Shown: positions 1 to 6,284 of the stretch, piece after piece
Layout of the letters: every line of letters begins with the position of its first letter
How positions within the stretch are numbered: the first letter of the stretch is position 1
NCBI GenBank assembly: GCA_902497185.1
Contig: CABVEG010000057.1
Coordinates: forward strand, 1-8,745
DNA: 8,745 nt
Reading direction: 5' to 3'
Origin: an uncultured Eubacteriales bacterium
GTDB taxonomy: Bacteria > Bacillota > Clostridia > Lachnospirales > CAG-274
Translations under genes and position numbers: made by a program
The notes under the pieces: generated by a model
What the model saw: only the letters and a program-made list of their open reading frames with translations
Database searches by the model: none
What the model was told of the DNA's origin: nothing

Positions 1-150
1 ATATTCTACAATTCTTGGGTCATGCCAACCCTTGCCTTCAGTGTAATCCATAACAAACATATTGTCTGTATAATAGATACCAAAGCCTAAGTTGTTTTGG
101 TCTGGCTTCTGCTTTGGATTTTTTGATAAATCGTACTTAATATTAAGCAT
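1..150 (-). CDS. ilvE: Branched-chain-amino-acid aminotransferase, N-terminal 50 residues (cut by window edge)
   Basis: A PLP-dependent fold-type IV aminotransferase that interconverts leucine, isoleucine or valine with their 2-oxo acids, using 2-oxoglutarate/glutamate, in the cytoplasm. Only the first 50 codons lie here. They begin MLNIKYDLSKNPK, then LGFG (residues 21-24), and end in the segment MFVMDYTEGKGWHDPR (31-46), a hallmark of the longer, eukaryote-like BCAT group. The catalytic lysine and the PLP phosphate-binding residues lie outside the window. The ATG at 148-150 is supported by an AGAGGT ribosome site just upstream and by a separate promoter at 190-218. The leader is about 30 nt, too short for a T-box or leader-peptide attenuator. 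The assignment rests on N-terminal similarity alone; another BCAT-family member such as a D-amino-acid transaminase is much less likely. Confidence 0.85.
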   Translation of the reverse strand, partial: MLNIKYDLSKNPKQKPDQNNLGFGIYYTDNMFVMDYTEGKGWHDPRIVEY

Positions 151-189
151 AATATTACCTCTTTTCTTATAAAAAATATCTTATCATAG

Positions 190-218
190 ATTATAAATCT
201 TTTTTATTTAAAATTCAA
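190..218 (-). promoter_or_regulatory. Sigma-A promoter for ilvE
   Basis: Read on the minus strand, a TTGAAT -35 element (213-218) and a perfect TATAAT -10 element (190-195) are separated by 17 bp. The predicted transcript starts near 183, about 33 nt before the ilvE ATG. The promoter sits in the short gap after the hydE stop codon, so ilvE need not depend on hydE transcription. I saw no strong terminator between hydE and this promoter, so read-through from hydE is possible. Confidence 0.65.
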
Positions 219-236
219 TGTTTTTTTGTAAAAAAC

Positions 237-1253
237 TTAATTTTTATAATCTCCTCTGTCAGAAACTATTTCATAGCCTATTTTAGCTATGCGATTTTTA
301 AGTTTTTCAAGACTTTCGGCTGCCTCTTCACCTGTACATATTTTATTGTCATATAAAGAATATTTTTTTCTGTCCTTTAGGGGTGAAAGATTTGGCATAA
401 GAACATTAGCACCTGCAAGTATACCTTTTTCTCTGCCTTTTTTATCAAGAGTGCCAAGGGCTGTTGTGGCAGGCAAAAGAACATTTGGCAGAAGTATTCT
501 CATAATTGCAAGAACTCTTAAAGTCATTTCAACACTTCCTTTAGGCATATCCCTAAAAATAGTGTCCTTATGAGGAATAAAAGGACCTAAACCAATCATC
601 TGAGGATCAAAATCATACATATAAAGTATATCATCAGCTATGTTCTGTATTGTTTGATAGGGGGAGCCAATCATTATGCCGCAGCCTGTCTGAAAACCTA
701 TATTTTTAAGATTTTTAAGACAGTTAAGTCTGTTAAATAAGCTCATATTTTCGGGATGGAGCTTGTTGTAATGCTCAAGAGTACAGGTTTCGTGACGCAG
801 AAGGTATCTGTCGGCACCTGCATCGTAAAAACTTTTATAGGCTTCAAAACTTCTTTCACCTATAGACAGGGTAAGGGCATGATTTGGAAATTCTTTTTTT
901 ATTGCCCTTATAATTTCTACCATTCTGGCATTGCTGAAGTATCCGTCTTCTCCGCCTTGCAGTACAAAGGTTTTAAAACCAAGCCTGTTTCCCTGTCTGC
1001 AACACTGCAAAATTTCATCAAGACTAAGTCTGTAACGTTCTGCCTTTGTGTTTTCTTTGTTTATACCGCAATAGTAACAGCCGTTTTTGCAGTAATTTGT
1101 AAACTCTATAAGTCCTCTTACATATATTTTGTTTCCAAAGACTGAAAGAGAGGTTTCTTTTGCTTTTTCAAAAAGCAGTTCATCATACCTGTCTGTGGAT
1201 AATATTTTTATTAAGTTTTTTTTATTAAGTAAAATTTCAGGAATTATGTTCAT
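237..1253 (-). CDS. hydE: [FeFe]-hydrogenase H-cluster radical SAM maturase HydE
   Basis: Radical S-adenosylmethionine enzyme which, with HydG and HydF, builds the diiron subcluster of the [FeFe]-hydrogenase active site in the cytoplasm. The 338 residues match the family's usual length of about 350. The radical-SAM CxxxCxxC motif is C55-C59-C62, in FTNYCKNGCYYCG. HydE-typical segments follow: VLQGGED (97-103), ADRYLLRHET (147-156), the GLGPFIPH segment (221-228) and PATTALGT (261-268). BioB and PylB are relatives, but the RLLRHET-like and GPFIPH segments favour HydE. The optional second Fe-S site of HydE needs three C-terminal cysteines. Only one, C306, is in place, as in many homologues, so that cluster is probably absent. 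The start has an AAGGGG ribosome site six bases upstream. A weak promoter-like pair (GGTAAA at 1301-1306 and GTTTTA at 1279-1284, as plus-strand sequence) lies upstream but is not convincing. HydF, HydG and the hydrogenase are not in this window. Confidence 0.92.
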   Translation of the reverse strand: MNIIPEILLNKKNLIKILSTDRYDELLFEKAKETSLSVFGNKIYVRGLIEFTNYCKNGCYYCGINKENTKAERYRLSLDEILQCCRQGNRLGFKTFVLQGGEDGYFSNARMVEIIRAIKKEFPNHALTLSIGERSFEAYKSFYDAGADRYLLRHETCTLEHYNKLHPENMSLFNRLNCLKNLKNIGFQTGCGIMIGSPYQTIQNIADDILYMYDFDPQMIGLGPFIPHKDTIFRDMPKGSVEMTLRVLAIMRILLPNVLLPATTALGTLDKKGREKGILAGANVLMPNLSPLKDRKKYSLYDNKICTGEEAAESLEKLKNRIAKIGYEIVSDRGDYKN

Positions 1254-1354
1254 AAGTATCCCCTTTGTAATAAATTTAGTTTTATAATACTGTAGAATAA
1301 GGTAAACTTTTTTTAAGAGGTCTTTTATTACAATTATCTATTTTATTTAAATGA

Positions 1355-3025
1355 TTACTGTCCGATTGTCAAAGCATCGGTGATGTAATATAATAAATTA
1401 TTTGCATTAAAGTTTTCTTTTGCTACAATTTCTGCTCTTACGGTTAATCCTTCTGTGGGTATTCCTTCAATTTGTACAGGGAATTGTGCATATTGCTTAT
1501 TAGTATCAGAGTATGCATAATTATTTACAATTCTGCTGTCTTCATCATTTATAAGAACCTTTACGGAATCAAGATATTTTGCATTATCTCCGCCATAAAC
1601 GGAAGTATCTATAGAAATATCAAAAGAATTACCGTTAGCATTATGTATTTCAATGCTTCCGTCTGTAACCTTGTTTGCATAAAGCATATTTCCTCCCACT
1701 GTTTCACTGAATCCTACAACCTGAAGGCTGTCTGAAAATACAGAAAGAAGTGGAAGATTATCTTTAGTGATTGTCTGCACCCAAGGATTTTCATTAGCAT
1801 TTATGGAGCCGTTAAGGAGGTATGTAACTTCTCCGCTTGCAAACTGATCTTCATTTTTTGCATCTGATGATGCTATTTTGCCTGTACTATTACCTATTAC
1901 CTGTAAATTGGCATTTATTTCGTTTGTTTTAAGATAATAGGAGTTATTTACCTTGCAGCTGATTACACCACGACCTGTAATGCCGCCAACATATGTATTG
2001 TTTGCAGCAGATACAATTCCTGAATTATAACAATTGTTTACAGAGGAGCCGTTATACTGGTAACCTGCAATACCGCCTGTTTGAGAACAGCCTGATACGC
2101 TTCCTGAATTATAACAATTTGATATAGTGGCATCTGAGTATCGATTGTAACCTGCGATTCCTCCTACATTATAGCTGTTTGTCAGTGAACCTGTTACACT
2201 TCCAAGGTTGAAACAGTTTTCTACAGTTAAATTGTTATAACCTATAATGCCACCTACGCTATTGGATGAGCCTTCGATTATACCATTATTATAGCAGCTT
2301 TTTACAATACCGTCGTTATCTCCTGCAATGCCGCCTACATAGCTTGAACCATATATTTTTCCTGTGTTTGAGCAATTTTCAACAATGCCATTTTCAGTTG
2401 GCTTATTATAGCCTGTAATACCGCCTACATAATTGTTGCCTGATATGCTGCCTGAGTTGGAACAGTTTCTTACTGTACCATAGCTGTTATAGCCTACAAT
2501 ACCGCCTACATAGTAGCTTTTTCCTATTATACTTCCTAAATAGCTGCAGTTTTCTATAGTACCGTAGTTATTATAACCTGCAATACCTCCCACATATTGC
2601 TGACCTGTGATGTCACCGCTTTCAACAGTAAGATTTTTGACCTCACCGTTTTCACCTATGTATCCGAACAGACCAATATAATTAGCAGTTGTGTCTATTG
2701 TTTTTAAGTTGATTATTTTATGATTATTTCCGTCAAATATTCCGCAGAAATTATTGGTACTATTACCTATGGGATTAAAGCTTGTGTTATTGCTCAAGTC
2801 TATATCTTCTGAAAGCACGGCATTAATAGCTGTGCTGCCGTTATTTACCAATTCCGCAAATGCTTCAAGATCTTCGGCTGTAGCTATTGTATAGGTGTCC
2901 TCTGCAAAAGCGGCAACTGTATTAAGTGATAGAATAGCCATTGCTGTAATGGTATAAATAAAAACAGCATACAGCATATATTTAAGTTTTAACCCAATTT
3001 TTGTTTTTATGTGTTTTATTCTCAT
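1355..3025 (-). CDS. Secreted GLUG-repeat protein
   Basis: A 556-residue exported protein of unknown role. A basic N-terminus, hydrophobic stretch (about 17-34) and AFA cleavage site before E42 form a signal peptide. Residues 43-140 carry an entry segment (TAEDLEAFAELVNNG, then CGIFDGNNHKI) that commonly precedes GLUG motifs. About eight repeats of 27-30 residues follow (145-365), each opening VGGIxGYN, with NCxNxGxxxG later in most. A short conserved tail (ASGEVTYLLNGS, NPW, LPLLS) leads to a C-terminal region (about 432-556) that I do not recognise. There is no LPXTG sorting signal or C-terminal membrane anchor, so attachment is unclear. The fold is expected to be a beta-solenoid, typical of surface adhesins or of stalks on secreted enzymes; no enzyme domain is visible. 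The ATG at 3023-3025 is preferred over the one at 3044-3046. AGGAGGT (3035-3041) lies 9 nt before it, whereas the upstream ATG has no ribosome site and would be almost leaderless. The gene has its own promoter and follows the gltX terminator. Confidence 0.85.
   Translation of the reverse strand: MRIKHIKTKIGLKLKYMLYAVFIYTITAMAILSLNTVAAFAEDTYTIATAEDLEAFAELVNNGSTAINAVLSEDIDLSNNTSFNPIGNSTNNFCGIFDGNNHKIINLKTIDTTANYIGLFGYIGENGEVKNLTVESGDITGQQYVGGIAGYNNYGTIENCSYLGSIIGKSYYVGGIVGYNSYGTVRNCSNSGSISGNNYVGGITGYNKPTENGIVENCSNTGKIYGSSYVGGIAGDNDGIVKSCYNNGIIEGSSNSVGGIIGYNNLTVENCFNLGSVTGSLTNSYNVGGIAGYNRYSDATISNCYNSGSVSGCSQTGGIAGYQYNGSSVNNCYNSGIVSAANNTYVGGITGRGVISCKVNNSYYLKTNEINANLQVIGNSTGKIASSDAKNEDQFASGEVTYLLNGSINANENPWVQTITKDNLPLLSVFSDSLQVVGFSETVGGNMLYANKVTDGSIEIHNANGNSFDISIDTSVYGGDNAKYLDSVKVLINDEDSRIVNNYAYSDTNKQYAQFPVQIEGIPTEGLTVRAEIVAKENFNANNLLYYITDALTIGQ
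1946..2593 (-). repeat. Tandem GLUG-type coding repeats (about 8 units of 81-90 bp)
   Basis: VGGI-type unit starts occur at residues 145, 173, 200, 230, 257, 287, 316 (TGGI) and 346 of the secreted protein, so units are 27-30 residues. On the plus strand a recurring CCTGCAATACCGCCTACATA-like block marks each unit, with many substitutions and few exact copies. This indicates old, diverged duplications rather than a fresh expansion. Seven units carry one cysteine at a corresponding place (C160, C188, C218, C244, C271, C304, C332). The last unit (346-365) is degenerate and lacks the NCxN core. Confidence 0.85.
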
Positions 3026-3034
3026 AGAAAGAAA

Positions 3035-3041
3035 ACCTCCT
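3035..3041 (-). promoter_or_regulatory. Ribosome binding site that sets the GLUG-protein start
   Basis: AGGAGGT on the minus strand lies 9 nt upstream of the ATG at 3023-3025. It falls inside the first codons of the longer open frame, so that longer frame's extra seven residues (MIGGFLS) are simply the translated ribosome site and are unlikely to be part of the protein. Confidence 0.8.
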
Positions 3042-3060
3042 ATCATAAATTAAATAAACT

Positions 3061-3089
3061 ACTATAGCAATTTTATAAAAGTTTTTCAG
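3061..3089 (-). promoter_or_regulatory. Promoter for the GLUG-protein gene (extended -10)
   Basis: On the minus strand a TATAGT -10 element (3061-3066) is preceded by the extended-10 TG dinucleotide. A 4/6 match to the -35 consensus, CTGAAA (3084-3089), lies 17 bp upstream. The predicted start is near 3054, giving a leader of about 29 nt before the ATG at 3025. The promoter is downstream of the gltX terminator, consistent with independent transcription. Confidence 0.55.
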
Positions 3090-3148
3090 CAAAACCTTTA
3101 TAAATTATAATTACATTACAAATGATAGTATGCAATAAATATAAAATT

Positions 3149-3173
3149 TAAGGAACGGATTATCCGTTCCTTA
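3149..3173 (-). terminator. Rho-independent terminator after gltX
   Basis: A perfect inverted repeat, TAAGGAACGG and CCGTTCCTTA, encloses a 5-nt loop (ATTAT at 3159-3163). It begins a few bases after the gltX stop codon. On the minus strand the stem is followed by AAATTTTATATTTATT, a moderately T-rich tract. It closes the operon that starts at 6162 and separates it from the GLUG-protein gene. Confidence 0.85.
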
Positions 3174-3177
3174 TAAG

Positions 3178-4623
3178 TTAATTAGAAAGCAATTCAATAC
3201 CCTTATTAATTCTCGCAATAGTATCTTTTTTGCCTAAAAGTTCCGCAAGCTCGCTTGCACCACATGGAGAGGTTGGCTCACCTGAAAGGGCAGTTCTTAC
3301 AGGCCAGAACATCTGACCGTTCTTAATACCCATTTCCTTAATTAATTCTACAAGCTTACCATAAATTGTGTCATTATTCCAGTTGGAATCATCGATTCCT
3401 TCAAAAACAGGAAGAACTTTTTTAAGATTTTCAAGGCAAATTTCAGTAGTTGTTTTCATCTTTTTGTGAATGTAAAGCTCAGCTGAATATTCAGGAAGAT
3501 TATCTACAAAGTCTACCATAGGGGCAATATCCTTTGAAGTTCCAATTCTTGTTTGAACATATCCTGCAACCTTCTTTAGGTCAATGTCTGTTCTTTTAAT
3601 TGCAGCCTTTAATTCAGGCTCTGCCCAGTTGTAGAAATCTTCTTTGTCCATTTTCTTAATATATTCACCATTCATCCATGTAAGTTTTTCAATATCAAAA
3701 ATAGCAGGTGATTTTGAAAGTCCCTTGATGCTAAATTCTTTAATAAGCTCATCAATTGTAAATATTTCCTGATTTATTGATGGTGACCAGCCTAAAAGGG
3801 CAATATAATTAACAATGGCATCAGGTAAATAACCCTTGGCAACCAAATCCTGAAAAGAGGCATCTCCGTTTCTTTTAGAAAGCTTATTGTGTTTATCTTT
3901 CATAACTGCCGGAAGGTGAACATAGGTTGGAATTTCCCAACCAAAAGCCTCGTATAAAAGATTATACTTTGGTGTTGAAGAAAGGTATTCGGCACCTCGT
4001 ACAACGTGAGTAATATTCATAGCATGGTCATCGATAACATTTGCAAAGTTATAAGTAGGATAACCGTCAGACTTGATTAAAATCTGATCCTCAAGCTCTG
4101 AATTATCAACTGTAATATCACCGTAAACTTCATCGTGGAATGTAGTCTTGCCATCTCTTATTTTCTGACGTATTACATAAGGTACATCATTTTTTAGGTT
4201 TTCCTCAATTTCTTCTTTTGAAAGATTTAAACAATGTCTGTCATATTTGACTATTGTTTCGTGACTTGTTTCCGTTTTAAGAGAATCAAGTCTTTCTTTA
4301 GTACAGAAACAGTAATATGCTTCACCCTTATCAATTAATTCAAGGGCATATTTAATATAGTCATTTTTTCTTTCACTTTGAACGTAAGGACCGTAGTCAC
4401 CTCCTACATCAGGACCTTCGTCGTGAGGCATTTTAGCCATTTCAAGAGTTTTGTAAATAATATCTGTAGCTCCTTCTACAAATCTCTCCTGATCGGTATC
4501 TTCTATTCTTAGTATGAATGAACCGCCCTGACTTTTAGCAATTAAAAACTCATAAAGAGCTGTTCTTAAATTGCCAATGTGCATATAGCCTGTTGGGCTT
4601 GGTGCAAATCTTGTTCTAACCAT
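3178..4623 (-). CDS. gltX: Glutamate--tRNA ligase (GluRS)
   Basis: Class I aminoacyl-tRNA synthetase that charges tRNA-Glu with glutamate in the cytoplasm. It is full length at 481 residues. The HIGH-type signature lies in PSPTGYMHIGN (8-18) and the KMSKS-type loop is KLSKRNGD (247-254). The conserved RIEDTD (39-44) and the VVRGAEYLSSTPK segment (207-219) confirm the family. C105, C107 and the YDRHC segment (127-131) resemble the zinc site of some bacterial GluRS enzymes. The C-terminal anticodon-binding part (about 330-481) looks complete. Whether the enzyme also charges tRNA-Gln cannot be decided here. It is the last gene of a three-gene operon: AAGGAGG (4634-4640) overlaps the stop codon of the gene before it, 10 nt ahead of the ATG, and a terminator follows immediately. 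No T-box leader is visible; expression seems to come from the distant promoter at 6190-6218, unless an internal one was missed. Confidence 0.97.
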   Translation of the reverse strand: MVRTRFAPSPTGYMHIGNLRTALYEFLIAKSQGGSFILRIEDTDQERFVEGATDIIYKTLEMAKMPHDEGPDVGGDYGPYVQSERKNDYIKYALELIDKGEAYYCFCTKERLDSLKTETSHETIVKYDRHCLNLSKEEIEENLKNDVPYVIRQKIRDGKTTFHDEVYGDITVDNSELEDQILIKSDGYPTYNFANVIDDHAMNITHVVRGAEYLSSTPKYNLLYEAFGWEIPTYVHLPAVMKDKHNKLSKRNGDASFQDLVAKGYLPDAIVNYIALLGWSPSINQEIFTIDELIKEFSIKGLSKSPAIFDIEKLTWMNGEYIKKMDKEDFYNWAEPELKAAIKRTDIDLKKVAGYVQTRIGTSKDIAPMVDFVDNLPEYSAELYIHKKMKTTTEICLENLKKVLPVFEGIDDSNWNNDTIYGKLVELIKEMGIKNGQMFWPVRTALSGEPTSPCGASELAELLGKKDTIARINKGIELLSN

Positions 4624-4638
4624 TTTAATATATCCTCC

Positions 4639-5079
4639 TTATTTATCAGAGCCGTAATTTCTTGCAGCTGACAATTTTGATTTTGCAGTAACGAGCTTTT
4701 CCTGTATTCCTGTATAATTAGCTGATCTGGTTTCAATACCGGCAGCGTAATTTTGTGATAAAACCATTACAAAGTCACCGGTATATGTAAGCATAGAATC
4801 AGCAATATATGCCTTTAATACAGGACTTTCAGCTTCGTTAATATTAGTAATATAATCATTAAGATTAACCATTTCTTCTTCAGTAGCGCCTACTGAGTTA
4901 AAGGCTCCATGACAGGTTTTTATAGAAGAATCTACAGCATCAAGAATAGTTTCGTCATATGATGCATATATATCGTTAGTCTTAATTTTATTCTGCATTC
5001 CGTATATAAAACCTACTATTGTAATAAGAGCTAAAAGTCCCATTATTACAATTAACAGAGTTCTGACATTTTTGTTCAT
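4639..5079 (-). CDS. Small single-pass membrane protein, unknown function
   Basis: A 146-residue protein I do not recognise. One hydrophobic segment (about 7-27) after a short basic N-terminus (MNKNVR) predicts a signal anchor, with the remaining 120 residues outside the cell. No lipobox cysteine is present, and the extracellular part has a single cysteine (C56). That part is rich in alanine, serine and acidic residues and looks mostly helical; no known motif stands out. It lies between the SGNH-like gene and gltX. The gap upstream is 12 bp, its AAAGGGG ribosome site (5087-5093) overlaps the upstream stop codon with a 7-nt spacer, and its own stop overlaps the gltX ribosome site. This spacing implies translational coupling, and the coding frame is clearly real. 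A role alongside the preceding envelope protein is inferred only from position. Confidence 0.8.
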   Translation of the reverse strand: MNKNVRTLLIVIMGLLALITIVGFIYGMQNKIKTNDIYASYDETILDAVDSSIKTCHGAFNSVGATEEEMVNLNDYITNINEAESPVLKAYIADSMLTYTGDFVMVLSQNYAAGIETRSANYTGIQEKLVTAKSKLSAARNYGSDK

Positions 5080-5091
5080 TTTAATTCCCCT

Positions 5092-6162
5092 TTATTTTAA
5101 ATATTTAAGTTCATTAAGTTTATTTGTTATAACATTGGCAGTAATTTCTGCTCCAATTTTGTTAAAATGGTTTGAATCCAGCAAATAGTTTTCAGGAATA
5201 ATTCCCTTGCTTATTTGTTCTTTTCCGCTGTTTGTAATGGTGAGGGAATATTCTTCAGGTGCCTTATTTAAAAGGTAGTCATATAAATTCAGAAATTTAT
5301 TTCCATACTTATTTGCAAGAGCAGTGTTTACAGACTTAATCGTGTTGGCATCACCTGACACAGGTCCTATAATAAGATAATTGTCTGTTTCAAGATATGC
5401 AATCATTTTGTCGTAAATATCGATTGCCTTGTTAATATCTTTGTAGTCAGTATCTTTTCCAAGAAAAAATACTGTTATATCACCTCGGCGAAATTCCATA
5501 GCCCTTGTAGTAAGAACTGTAGGCTCCAGTATGATTTCTTCAAAGCCGCTTTTGTTTCTTGAAAATTTAAGTGAGCCGTCAAATTCTGACAGAACACCTT
5601 CAATACCATTTATTGAACAGGGATTTAGTCCTGCATTTTTGCTAAAATCAATATTTAGATTTTCAGTATAATCATTTCTTAAAATAACCTCTGTACTTGA
5701 TTTTTTTGCAGCAATGTCACAGGGCATAATATACATTGGCAAGCCGCCCTGTCTGCCGCCCATTGTTTCAAGAGTACAGTTGCTTATAGCCATATTAAAC
5801 ACAATCCTTGTTGTATTTCTTGAAAGGAAGGCTTCATATGAAGGTGTCTGTGAATTAGGTGCCATACCAAATTCATCCCCCCAACAGGCTATAGGTACAG
5901 ATTCAAACTGGTCTGAAGGATAGTTTTCCATATTAGGAGTTTGCTCTTCTCCATACACCATATCCTTATTATATTCATGGGAATAAGCAGTGTAATTTTC
6001 TTCGTTGATAATTGGAGTTTCCTTTTCAACAAGTCTTGCGCCGCCTTTTATTACAGAGAGTATGATAACAACTGTAAGTACTGTTATGAGTAAAAATATA
6101 ATAATATACTCTGTCTTTAAATTGGAAAAAATATTTAACTTATTTTTGTCTTTATTCTTCAT
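5092..6162 (-). CDS. Membrane-anchored SGNH-hydrolase-like protein, probably catalytically inactive
   Basis: A 356-residue protein with one N-terminal membrane segment (about 19-38) and an extracellular domain resembling SGNH/GDSL esterases of Clostridia. The match rests on the block-I position CWGDEFG (93-99), the GRQGGLPMY segment (136-144), NPCSINGIEG (180-189), the block-III position FFLGKDTDY (232-240) and the block-V DSNHFNKIG (329-337). The family acts as an esterase or deacylase, often on cell-wall polymers or lipids. Here the GDS nucleophile position reads GDE (E97, codon GAA at 5872-5874). The usual block-II glycine region is MAISN, and the block-III GxND is GKDTD. Only D329 and H332 remain, so hydrolysis by the usual mechanism is unlikely. 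The reading frame is intact and the rest is well kept, which argues against a decaying gene; a binding or scaffold role is possible. GGAGG lies 6 nt before the ATG. It is the first gene of the operon leading to gltX. Confidence 0.75.
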   Translation of the reverse strand: MKNKDKNKLNIFSNLKTEYIIIFLLITVLTVVIILSVIKGGARLVEKETPIINEENYTAYSHEYNKDMVYGEEQTPNMENYPSDQFESVPIACWGDEFGMAPNSQTPSYEAFLSRNTTRIVFNMAISNCTLETMGGRQGGLPMYIMPCDIAAKKSSTEVILRNDYTENLNIDFSKNAGLNPCSINGIEGVLSEFDGSLKFSRNKSGFEEIILEPTVLTTRAMEFRRGDITVFFLGKDTDYKDINKAIDIYDKMIAYLETDNYLIIGPVSGDANTIKSVNTALANKYGNKFLNLYDYLLNKAPEEYSLTITNSGKEQISKGIIPENYLLDSNHFNKIGAEITANVITNKLNELKYLK

Positions 6163-6189
6163 ACAAATCCTCCAACTCTTATTCTTAAT

Positions 6190-6218
6190 ATTTTACAACA
6201 AACAGAGAAGAATGTCAA
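6190..6218 (-). promoter_or_regulatory. Strong sigma-A promoter for the SGNH-like / small membrane protein / gltX operon
   Basis: Read on the minus strand, a perfect TTGACA -35 (6213-6218) and a TAAAAT -10 (6190-6195) are separated by exactly 17 bp. The predicted transcript starts near 6183, about 20 nt before the ATG at 6162. It lies back to back with the promoter of the MoxR operon. Confidence 0.8.
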
Positions 6219-6225
6219 TTTTATA

Positions 6226-6253
6226 TTGCACCTAATTTTTTTTGTGTTATACT
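6226..6253 (+). promoter_or_regulatory. Sigma-A promoter for the MoxR operon
   Basis: TTGCAC (-35, 6226-6231) and TATACT (-10, 6248-6253) are separated by 16 bp, with an extended-10 TG at 6245-6246. The expected transcription start is around 6260, about 25 nt ahead of the ATG at 6285. An ATG at 6264 would sit at the very 5' end of this transcript and has no ribosome site. Confidence 0.75.
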
Positions 6254-6273
6254 TAACATAAGAATGTTTTTTT

Positions 6274-6279
6274 GGGAGG
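6274..6279 (+). promoter_or_regulatory. Ribosome binding site that sets the MoxR start
   Basis: GGGAGG lies 5 nt before the ATG at 6285-6287. The seven residues added by the longer frame (MFFWEEN) are the translated leader and ribosome site, so they are unlikely to be made. Confidence 0.8.
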
Positions 6280-6284
6280 AAAAT

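Noticed and set aside
151..236. T-box, leader peptide or other attenuator ahead of ilvE
   Set aside because: The gap is only 86 bp, a good promoter occupies much of it and the remaining leader is about 33 nt with no stable hairpin; the AGATT-ATA-AATCT palindrome at 188-200 is too weak and overlaps the -10 box.
289..573. Plus-strand open frame of 94 codons
   Set aside because: It lies wholly inside hydE on the other strand, has no family resemblance, and its composition follows from the antisense of a real gene.
756..1145. Plus-strand open frame of 129 codons
   Set aside because: It is antisense to the radical-SAM core of hydE, including the CxxxCxxC region, and shows no domain of its own.
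1254..1354. Terminator after the GLUG-protein gene
   Set aside because: The AAAAGACCTCTT stretch offers only a 4-bp stem with no usable loop before the A/T run; I see no credible hairpin, so read-through into hydE cannot be excluded.
1946..2593. Regularly spaced similar blocks on the plus strand, as in a CRISPR array
   Set aside because: The blocks are 81-90 bp apart, imperfect, and fall in one long open frame where they encode VGGIxGYN repeats; they are protein repeats.
5872..5882. Possible frameshift or sequencing error at the run of six C bases beside the GDE codon
   Set aside because: The frame agrees with the family on both sides (CWGD before, GRQGGLPMY after), so a length error in the run would break the protein. 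A base substitution making Glu from Ser would need more than one change (GAA versus TCN or AGY).
5714..6235. Two short plus-strand open frames (5714-5923 and 6005-6235)
   Set aside because: Both are antisense to the SGNH-like gene or its promoter and lack ribosome sites; the second runs across a perfect minus-strand promoter.
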